Positions 23,601 to 35,600 of a DNA stretch of 64,000 nucleotides are shown here, one piece after another. Position numbers and translations under genes: made by a program. Every line of letters begins with the position of its first letter. Position 1 is the stretch's first letter. This stretch comes from Macrostomum hystrix (lineage: Eukaryota; Platyhelminthes; Macrostomidae): the NCBI GenBank assembly GCA_950097015.1, contig CATNEN010000037.1:1116001-1180000 (forward strand), read 5' to 3'. Under the pieces are notes generated by a model that had not been told where the DNA came from, did not search any database, and was given only the letters and a program-made list of their open reading frames with translations.

Positions 23601-26600
23601 CGTTCATTGAATTGAACACGGAGTACTACCAAACCAAAGGCAGTGGAATGTATTGCAGCAAAATCAAGAAAAAACGCATAATTCTAGACATATTTTTCCT
23701 GTCGCTGTAACAGGTCCCTGTCAACTGCAAACCTCTAGGGCGTTTCCAATCAACATAAAACCTATTTTTCTGTTGACGCTCACAGAATGTCTTGGTTAAA
23801 GCCCCCCTTAATTTATTTCAAAGTCACACAAAAGTCCTTCCAAGCAACGAAATTCTTTCAGAATGCATACATTTCACTTGCTTTTATACATCTCCACACT
23901 CAAACCCCAAATCTTCAACTACAGAGGCGACTGCATAAACCACTATGTGACGTTCATTAACTACAGCGAGCCAGTGCCGCCAATGATGTACGCCGATCCG
24001 ACTGACGGCGCCGCAGTCACCGAGGCTAATGGTTCTGGCGAGAAGCCACGTGAAAATATCGCTGTGCTGGCTATCCTGCTGAGCCTATACTCCGTGCTTA
24101 TCTGTGTCGGCTTGTTCAGCAACCTGCTAGTGGCTATCATTCTGGTGCGCAACCGAGCCTTCACCAACATCACCAACTTGTTCGTGCTGGCACTATCGCT
24201 AAGCGACATATTAATCTGCGGCATGCTCATGCCGGCGCTGGTCTTCCACGACATGACTACAAGGAACTATCTGACATTCAGCCTGCCGCGTACACTCTAT
24301 TGCAAGTTCTTTTTAATATCCTTGAACGTGCCTATCTACGCTAGCTGCCTGATTATCCTGTGGATCTCGGTGGACCGCTATCGCATCATCTGCCATCCGC
24401 ATCGAAGCCGCATGACGCTGCGCCAAGCCCGAGGCCTGCTCCTTTTCACCGTGTTCCTAGGTCTGCTAGTTCACTCGCCAATCATCGCGTTTAACACGGT
24501 CGACAAGCATCGAGATTACGGTTGCGCCGAGCGCTGGCCAGATAAGGAGCTTAGGCTGGCCTATTCAATCAGTGCATTCTGCCTGCAGTTCTGCACCCCA
24601 CTCATTGTCACCGGTGTGCTGTACTTTCGAATTTATCGTCGCTTAACAGAACGCGTTCTGCGTCGCAGGGACGTTGAACGCAAGCATCGAACTAATAAAA
24701 TCCTAATTAGCATTGTGATCAGCTTTGCTTTCTTCTGGAGTCCCTGGTCAATCTTCAATGTCATCAGCGAGGTGGAGCAATATCGCAAGAATAGTCCAGA
24801 AAAGTTGGCTAACTTTCTAGACTGCATCTCCGTGACCAAGTCGTGGGACGCCATCAATGCCAATGTGCATAGCACATTTAATTCGGAGGGTAAGCTTTGA
24901 GTTGAAGAAGCTCTTTGAGTAAAATTGGAGCATTCACGATACTCGCCTTCTACAAGAAAAAATAAACCATCAACATAGTATTCATATTCAAGTTCCCTAA
25001 CCTTTTAGTTATCAGCAGGCTTAGTTGTTTGATATTATGCATGATATGCATGTGCATGCAAGCATGATACATGATGTGATGATGCTTGATTTGATGTGAT
25101 GCAGTTGTCATAGGTTGCCTAAAAAGTCATAGCCCCCCTGATCGCGACTGCTTCCATTGTGATTTTGCAGCTGACTCGAGTTCATAAACCTTATTGCAAG
25201 ACCATCGTCAGAACCTTCGTCATATACGTTGTATTTTAATATAGAAACTAAAGACAAAAACAGCGGTATAAACTATTTCGCCGAGAAAAAAACGAGGCAC
25301 AAACAAAGAAGCTCTTGGTGAAGTGAAAAAATACTATGTAGTTCAAGCTCAAAGACTGACGTTTCATCATACTATCAAGATCGATGGGACACTGTCAGCT
25401 GCTGCGTGAACAGGAGACTTTCACGACAGAAGCATCTGACATGCTATTCCTGAGCTATAGACAAAAGTGGGAGAAAATGAGAGCAGGAAACTCTCTTGTG
25501 TTGGGTTGTCACAAGTCTGTAGACTAGGCCCCCATGTTTTAATTCTATATTTTCACAAGTTTCAGGGCACACAACGCGATTTTCAAAGTGCCTCTCAAAG
25601 TCTGCGATCCCGAGAGAACTGCAGTCACTTGGACCAGTTTGTGACTATTTGATTAGTAGGACAATGGAAAACAGGAGAAAATGTCTGCTACTAGACGGCT
25701 ATTTAGTGGCGGCAGAAACAACAGCAGACAGATAGCTCAGAGGAGGGGGCTAAAAGGCAGTGGAGCAGCTGGCCCTCCATTATCGCCACTTCCTTCATCC
25801 AATCCGGCTAAAGGGCGACGTACGAAATCGATTTCCTGCTCACCAAAGCCGCCTTGTTCAGGGACAGGTTAGTTTAGTTGGCAGCAGCGGTGCTAAAAGC
25901 AGAAAAATTAAGTGAGATAGATAGAGTGAAAAGGAAGGAACAAAGTCAGGCAAAAGGAGAAGAGAAAAATGACGGGAGCGGTCGGTGAGCCTGCATTGCC
26001 TAGTGAGTGAATTAGGACAACTATGCCTACCACTACTCATCCCGGCTCAGACGTCTATTTCTCTCAACCCCATCATTTTAGTTTCCATGAGGCCATCTTT
26101 CAGGTTAATTAATGAGTCGAGAGGGGAAGCGCGAGAAAAACGGAAAAGGCCAGCTTTTAGATAGGGGTTCTCTTTTAGAAGAAACGAATTCGTTGCTATC
26201 CGTGAGGGTGCACTCTGAAAGCGTGGGATGAAAAAGGGCCAGAAAAAGAAGTCCATGCAAGCTAGGAGGGAAGACGGAGCAGCTACTTGGAAAAATCGCT
26301 CTGTCCTGCTTGCTCAGTTGAAGCTACAATTTTGCAGCCTTTTTGCAGCAGTTGAACCAGATACAGTTGTCTGTAATTTCGTAGAAACCAATGAAAAGAC
26401 TGTACTCCAGAAGAATATATTTGATTGATTTATGTACTATAGATTAATATATAGATACAAATCCCAAAACAACTATCAAGGAATAGGCGGCGATCATAGG
26501 CGGTGAAAGAGAAGACCACTGGAAAAACTGACAACCTCTTTCGCGTAAAAATTACCTTAACAATAGGGTAGTAGGGCGGCGAACGTTAATAGCAGAATGC

Positions 26601-29600
26601 AAAAAATCCTATGGTTTTAGGAATCTAATAAAAAACCCTAGGCTCAATAAATACCAAAATAATTCTCTAGGTCACGTTCGCTCACTATCTTGACATCGCA
26701 CTCGATTTTTGCTTTGACTCGCAATAAAGAAACAAGACTCCACCTTCCTGACGTTGAGTTGCGTCGTGTTAAAAAGTCGTCATGATTAGACATGACGATC
26801 AGAAGTAGATCCGGATGCTATTGTGGTAGGCGCTTTGACTGAAAACTGCACTGCAAGATCCTCTTTGATATAAATTATTGTGTCATAAATAAGAGACTAA
26901 CTGGCATTATGATTTCCAGAAATCCGACTCCACAATCACATCTCGCCCGTTAACGATTCACATCCCTTAACAATAATTATGTCACTGTAATTGACTGATC
27001 ATGGCGCTAATACATTACAAAGCACCATATGGCTTTTATCCAGGTAGCAGAATCCTAAACACAATCGCCCAATAGTCGTGCACTATTTCGCAATATAACA
27101 ATTGGTAGCATTGTATTGACATAGATTATATTAGCTGATTAAGTTAGATTTGAACTATCGCAATGTGATCAGGGATTTGGCTGACAGTGCAATCAAACAG
27201 CAGTCTATCTTCTCTCGCTGATCCCAACGGGAGCATCAATGAACGAGGACTCGGCCAAGCTGAGCTATCGGGATTTGATGAAACTGCAACACGAGGAACG
27301 CACTAGAGTAAACACACTGGAATTTGATGCCGCTATGATAGCTAACTATTTGTTCAACCCGCATCAATGTGGATCTATTATCTGGCACATGCTGTTTAGA
27401 TAAGATAGGCGCCCAACGAGAGAAAAGTAAAGCTTAAATAGGATCACAGCTGCCGTAAAATTATATCTCTGTCACTGCGCTGGTTGCCTGGTCTCATTCA
27501 CTGACCCATCGCGGTCCAATGTTATTATGCCTGTCACTCGAAAATTAGTGTTAATCTTTAACCCATTACTTGTCCTTTCGTTTTACTTATCTGTCCAGAT
27601 ATTCGTAGATCTGAGTACGCCATCCTCTTTGACAAATGTAAGTCAGTTAGTTTTCGGTTCTTCCCGGGAGTTTATCTTCATCAAATCCACATTGCCTGAT
27701 ATTGAATTGTCGAACCTTTTAAGATCCCTTGGAGAAATTCCTAGCAAATTATGACAGTGGATTAAAACACGTCTCATGAGGCACGGGCAAGCTCACTATG
27801 CACCGCATGTTATTCGGCGCTTATCTTGGTACTGCTAATATTGCTCTATCAGAGTCTGTAAACACTTGTGCTAGGAACAACCAGCACTGCATGATGATAT
27901 CGAGTTTCCGTCCCTTTAGTCGGCGGTTAACATCAAAATCCAATATCTCCAAAGTGGATCACCAATCCAGTTAGTGTTAGAAATGCGATACTTAAAGCTC
28001 GAGGTATGGAAATGTTTGTTCCCACAGTGCTGCCACTGAAGAGCCCCAACTTTTCACTCGATCGTCAGGCTTTATGTAGTGCTCATGTCAGGTTTATACG
28101 TGACATGGCATCGCTTTTAGCTTCCTTTCTTTATCGCAGCGCAGTTTCAGTTTCAAGACTAATGGTGTTTAACAACAGTTTCAGTCGCTTTTTAGACGTT
28201 TAACGAGAGGATATTTAACAACAGTTTCAGTCGCTTTTTAGACGTTTCACGAGAGGATGTTTAGCAACATTTTCAGTCGCTTTTTAGACGTTACACAAGA
28301 GGGTCTTTAACAACAGTTTCAGTCGCTTTTTAGACGTTTCACAAGAGGATGTTTAGCAACATTTTCAGTCGCTTTTTAGACGTTACACAAGAGGATGTTT
28401 AACAACAGTTTCAGTTACTTCCTAGACGTTTCACAAGAGGCGGTATACGGTTCACTATTTTTGTTGCACAACAAAAATATTAAGTTACTCTTAAGTCGAT
28501 AAACTGGTTCATAAAACCTTTTTAGCTGTTGAAGTGCATATGAGGTAGGTTTTAACCAGAAATGGTGCAAAACTTTTGCGCCAATGGATAAGTCTCAGGC
28601 ATTAGGTTGTTGTTATTGTTATTGCTTGTTGATTGCTTGGTATTTCTTATTTCCTAAAAACACAGGCGAATCCATAGTCCAGGCGTCCTGGAATCTCTAC
28701 GAACTGTTTGTGCGCCTGTTCGCCCTGGGCTCGGCCTGCGTCAATCCCTATTTGTACGGCTGGCTGAACGAGCACGTCCGAGCCAGTCTCAAGGCCTGTC
28801 TGGGCCGCGGTGGCGCCTCCGAAGACGCAGGACAGACTGGAAGACGCGGTGTCAATGACAACAGCCGACGCCGGCGCATCGTCGGAGGTCAGGATCCTGA
28901 CGATACGCTCTATCCAGCTGGCGACGATGCTGCCGACGACGACAATCTGGACGATGCCAGCCATGACTGCGATGAGGATCACCGTCGAGACTGCGAGCGG
29001 CGCCAATGCGCCAGCGACCAATCAGCGGCGATGACAACCGTTGTCAAGGTAAACAAGCAAGAGGGGAAAGACGACGATGCCGGTCCCGAGGCGGCTCTAG
29101 TGATCATTGATGGCGGCGAGAGCTGCGAATTGATGATGACTCACCGCCCGCAGCAGTCGCCGCTGCTGACACCGCAGCATATCGAAGAAAACGGCGAACA
29201 CGAAACTGGGGCGGTTTAGCGACTGACAACAGCCTGTTTCTATCACCTGCCCGAAGAAACCTGCTCGATCTATGAGATAACATGGAAGATTGAGCCATTT
29301 CAGACCGACTGAAATAAAGAAACGAAACGGCAGATTTGCTATGAAAAACTAGTTAAATTAAAAATCAAAGATCTAAATAAATAAATAAATAAATAACTAT
29401 ATATATTTCTTTATTTAAGAGAAATCCAATTTCTTGGAAAGCATTTACTGCACCTTTACCCCTTTACCGTAGCAGCTGATGCGGTAATTCAAAGTGAAGT
29501 CAAGTCCCAAACTGAAAAGACTGACGCTGGCAACTGCAGCGCAGCAGTGCAGGAGAAAGACGTGGCAGATTGACAGAGCCGAGGTCGCGGAACTCTCAGG

Positions 29601-32600
29601 GGACCCGTCCAATCCTAAGCCCCGAACCCGGAAAAGCTGGCGGAAAGTTCTACTTTCTTCGCATTAACCTACACAATCGACCTGAAAAGGAAATTTCGAC
29701 CTTAGAAGACCGCGACTTGCAGACATCTTTTGATGTGTGGCGTTTTGGATGACCAGCAAAAGAACCGATACTTCTTTCGCAGTTTTTCTCTCCTCCGTCT
29801 AGGCGAAACGGCTACGAAATAATAATAACTAGCTAAAGAAACAGAATAATAGAAACCTGTAGATGTAGCGGTGCCGGGAGTAGCCACACAGAAGCTCGTC
29901 CGCTCCCATGCCGCAGAGCACCACCTGCGGGCGAGGACTGAATAAGCTGAATACGACTTCACACCTACCCCGTCAGACTTCACACCAACCCCGTCAGACT
30001 TCACACCTACCCCGTCAGACTTCACACCTACCCCGTCAGACTTCACACCTACCCCGTCAGACTTCACACCTACCCCGTCAGACTTCACACCTACCCCGTC
30101 AGACTTCACACCTACCCCGTCAGACTTCACACCAACCCCGTCAGACTTCACACCTACCCCGTCAGACTTCACACATACCCAACCAGCCCCAACCAATCAA
30201 ACCTTAGCTGGCGATCGATACAGCAGTGATTCCTCCAGCCGCAGGTGTTCATTGTGCTCAGGCAACAGGGTGCCTTCGCCACGAGCCGCGAACCAAACGG
30301 CGCAGCCGAGGCTGTCGTCGAGCACCGTGCCGCAGGGCCGGCAAAGTCGGGATATTCTACGATTTCTGAAATTTTATTATGATTTGTTGGATTGGTCTGG
30401 GAAGGTTTCAGATAAATCTAGGTGTCTCGTAGGGTGTCAGATGAGTCTAGGTGTCTCGTATGGTGTCAGATGAGTCTAGGTGTCTCGTATGGTGTCAGAT
30501 GAGTCTAGGTGTCTCGTAGGGTGTCAGATGAGTCTAGGTGTCTCGTAGGGTGTCAGATGAGTCTAGGTGTCTCGTAGGGTGTCAGATGAGTCTAGGTGTC
30601 TCGTTGGGTGTCAGATAAGATAGTTTAAAATATACTTATTGCTATCCAAGTCGAGCACAGCAATACCTTGCATCCTGCAGTTCTTGAAGTGTCACGTCGA
30701 TCTGAAACAACAACAGAATGAGGTAAAAATATGCATAAGAAACAATTAACTTAACGAGTTTAGAATGCAAAAACTCGTAGGGCATTCAATCCATAATTAG
30801 CTAATGAGCACCAGAATCATTTCTTTCTTACGTAAACATTTTTAAAGAAAATCTTTGTTAGAACGATGTCACTGAATCTGTACACAATGTCACTTAATCT
30901 GCACACAATGTCACTGAATCTGCACACAATGTCACTGAATCTGTACACAATGTCACTTAATCTGCACAAAATGTCACTGAATCTGTACACAATGTCACTT
31001 AATCTGCACACAATGTCACTGAATCTGTAAACTATGTCACTGAATCTGTACACAATGTCACTGAATCTGTACACAATGTCACTGAATCTGTACACTATCT
31101 ATATATATAAAAGTGAAAACTCTGTCTGTCTGTCTGTCTGTCTGTGTGCAACCTTTTGTCTTTATAGACGCCGAAACCGCTCAACTAAATCGCACCAAAC
31201 TTTGCACATACCTAAAACCACCTACGCTGAGTGCAATAGGCTACTCAAATTCCCAAAAAGTCATTTCCTTCCTGCTCAAAAGTGCAAAAAACTGCTCAAA
31301 AATCGTCAAAAAATCACTCAATTCGACATATCGTCGCCCCACTTTGTCAGATTTTCTCCAAATTTGATCCACTTACACTTTACATGTTTTCCAACAATGC
31401 TGTCAATTTTGAACATCTCTACTCAATCCAGAGCAAAGCTGCATCATCTCAAAGTGAGTCACTTTTTGTTTTCCGAGGACAGCCACCCCAACTCCCCTCC
31501 GCCACTCTGCGGGCCAAATTTTAATACAGCCACCCCCTCCCTTCCCCGGGCGCCGAAGCCCCAGACTGTACATTGCATTTCAAGCCGTGAATGTACACAG
31601 CCCAAACCCCTAGACTGTCTACTGGCCCCCAAGCAGCACTGAGACTGAGTGCGGTGAGTGCGGTGGCGTCCCAGTGCGCAGGGCTCTCCGGTCAATATTT
31701 CTCTCCAGCCAGCCTGGGATAGAAGAAAGAGAGAGGCTGGCGTACAGTGCTTTGCTAAAATACAAGACGGTTATCCGCTGTATCGACGGAGATCACGTGA
31801 GGATGGCGGCTTTACCACTCGCATTATTCTATGCAGCCATGGGAATGAAGAGATCGATCTGTACAACAGATGGGTCGTTCCCTACTGCCCGCTACTGTCC
31901 AAGGTGTTCAATCCACACATCAACGTTGAGTACTGCAACTCTGTTAAATCAATCAAGTACATTTGCAAGTACGTGAACAAGGGTAGCGACCAAGCAGTGT
32001 TCAACATTGAGGGACCTGGAGGCATAGTAAACGAATTTGACGAAGTCAATCGCTTCAAGAGCGGAAGGTATCAGCTCTAACGAGGCAATGTGGCGAATCT
32101 TCGGATTCTCTATTCATGAACGCCACCCAACTGTCATGCACCTCAGTGTGCACCTGGAAAACGGTCAGAGAGTATACTTTACGGAGGAGAACATCCAGCA
32201 GCGTGCTCAAAGGCCACAGGACACTACTCTTACTGCTTTCTTCAAGTTGTGCGCTGAAGACCCCTTTGCCAGGACTTTGCTGTACCACCAGGTGCCTGCC
32301 TATTACACATGGAACGCCTCTTCGAAAGGATGGAAGCGGCGGGTTCAAGGCGCTGCAGTTCCAGGCCATCCTGAAATATGACAGACTGATGCATTAGCCA
32401 GAGTACACGGTGCACCCAAACCACAGTGAATGCTACTACCTGCTACACACCGTGATTGGTCCGACGTCATTTAGACACATTAGAACGGTGGAAGGCCATA
32501 CCTGCCAAACTTTTCATGAAGCATGTCAGCGACTGGGACTGCTGGAAGAGCTGGATGACCAGGAGCAGCTGGGACAGTTCATAGAGGAGAATGAGCCCCG

Positions 32601-35600
32601 ACTCATGCCTGAGCAGCAAGAGGCGTACCGCGAGCTATTGCTCAGAGTCAACAACAACGTTGGTGGCATGGTTTTTCTTGATGCTCCAGGTGGCACAGGA
32701 AAAAAATTTCTAATCAACCTCCTTCTGGCAAAGGTCAGGCAACGAGGCGACGTTGCCATTGCTGTAGCTTCCTCTGGAATTACAGCCACCTTGCTGCCAG
32801 GCGGTCGCACTGCCCACTCAGCACTGAAGTTGCCGCTTGATCTGATTGAGCGGAGAATCCGCTGTACAACATCAAGAAAAACACAGGCACTGCCAGAGTG
32901 CTTCAGGCTTGCAAGCTTATCGTCTGGGATGAGTGTACCATGTCCCACAAACTGGCATTTGAAGCACTCAACTTAACTTTGAAAGACCTGCGCAATAGCA
33001 ATCAACTGATGGGTGGTGTCACTCTGCTGCTGTCTGGAGACTTTAGACAGACGCTGCCTGTGATTCCGCGAGGCACTCCTGCTGATGAGATTAATGCTTT
33101 CCTAAAATCATCTCACCTGTGGCCATCGGTTGTGAAGTTGCACCTACGAACAAACATGAGAGCTACAATTCAAGGAGACGAAACAGCTCATGAGTTCTCT
33201 GCCAATCTATTGCGAATCGGCAATGGTCTGCTGGAGATTAGCACAGAGAATGGGCAGTCATCGATCGCTACAATCGGAACCATTGTGCAGTCAGTGCAGG
33301 AGCTCAAGGCAAAAGTTTACCCGAACCTGATGGTTCGATATGCTGACGTTGACTGGCTGTCAGAGCCAGTACGCCCTTAAACAAACTCTTCACTTTTCAT
33401 TCATGCAGTAAATAAATAAATGGTGACCTTCACTATAAAGTTAATACAGAGACGTGAATTGCTTACTGCTTTGCTTTAAATTTCTGCCCCAAAAACAACG
33501 GGCAAAAAAAGCTAGTATCACTTAATCTGTACACAATGTCACTGAATCTGTACACAATGTCACTGAATCTGTACACAATGTCACTTAATCTGCACACAAT
33601 GTCACTGAATCTGTACACTATATCACTTAATCTGTACACAATGTCACTGAATCTGTACACAATGTCACTGAATCTGTACACAATGTCACTTAATCTGCAC
33701 ACAATGTCACTGAATCTGCACACTATGTCACTGAATCTGTACACAATGTCACTTAATCTGCACACAATGTCACTGAATCTGTACACTATGTCACTGAATC
33801 TGTACACTATGTCATTTAATCTGCACACAATGTCACTGAATCTGTACACAATGTCACTGAATCTGCACACTATGTCACTGAATCTGCACACTATGTCACT
33901 GAATCTGTACACAATGTCACTGAATCTGCACACAATGTCACTGAATCTGTACACAATGTCACTGAATCTGTACACAATGTCACTGAATCTGCACACTATG
34001 TCACTGAATCTGTACACAATGTCACTTAATCTGCACACAATGTCACTGAATCTGTACACAATGTCACTGAATCTGTACACTATGTCACTGAATTTGTACA
34101 CAATGTCACTGAATCTGTACACAATGTCACTTAATCTGTACACAATGTCATTGAATCTGTACACAATGTCACTGAATCTGTACACAATGTCACTGAATCT
34201 GTACACAATGTCACTTAATCTGCACACAATGTCACTGAATCTGCACACTATGTCACTGAATCTGTACACAATGTCACTTAATCTGTACACAATGTCACTG
34301 AATCTGTACACAATGTCACTGAATCTGTACACAATATCACTTAATCTGTACACAATGTCACTGAATCTGTACACAATGTCACTGAATCTGTACACAATGT
34401 CACTGAATCTGTACACAATGTCACTGAATCTGTACACAATGTCACTGAATCTGTACACAATGTCACTGAATCTGTACACAATGTCACTGAATCTGCACAC
34501 AATGTCACTGAATCTGCACACAATGTCACTTAATCTGTACACAATGTCACTGAATCTGTACACAATGTCACTTAATCTGTACACAATGTCACTGAATCTG
34601 TACACAATGTCACTGAATCTGTACACAATGTCACTGAATCTGTACACAATGTCACTGAATCTGTACACAATGTCACTGAATCTGTACACAATGTCACTGA
34701 ATCTGTACACAATGTCACTGAATCTGCACACAATGTCACTGAATCTGCACACAATGTCACTTAATCTGTACACAATGTCACTGAATCTGTACACGATGTC
34801 ACTGAATCTGTACACAATGTCACTGAATCTGTACACAATGTCACTGAATCTGCACACAATGTCACTGAATCTGTACACAATGTCACTTAATCTGCACATA
34901 ATGTCACTGAATCTGTACACAATGTCACTTAATCTGCACACAATGTCACTGAATCTGTAAACTATGTCACTGAATCTGTACACAATGTCACTGAATCTGT
35001 ACACAATGTCACTGAATCTGTACACTATATCACTTAATCTGTACACAATGTCACTGAATCTGTACACAATGTCACTGAATCTGTACACAATGTCACTTAA
35101 TCTGCACACAATGTCACTGAATCTGTACACTATATCACTTAATCTGTACACAATGTCACTGAATCTGTACACAATGTCACTGAATCTGTACACAATGTCA
35201 CTTAATCTGCACACAATGTCACTGAATCTGCACACTATGTCACTGAATCTGTACACAATGTCACTTAATCTGCACACAATGTCACTGAATCTGTACACTA
35301 TGTCACTGAATCTGTACACAATGTCACTTAATCTGCACACAATGTCACTGAATCTGTACACAATGTCACTGAATCTGCACACTATGTCACTGAATCTGCA
35401 CACTATGTCACTGAATCTGTACACAATGTCACTGAATCTGCACACAATGTCACTGAATCTGTACACAATGTCACTGAATCTGTACACAATGTCACTGAAT
35501 CTGCACACTATGTCACTGAATCTGTACACAATGTCACTTAATCTGCACACAATGTCACTGAATCTGTACACAATGTCACTGAATCTGTACACTATGTCAC

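Noticed and set aside
31034-31642. 202-codon frame at the Helitron 1 left end
   Set aside because: It runs from array units into the non-coding Helitron leader. The same leader occurs in Helitron 2 without the array part.
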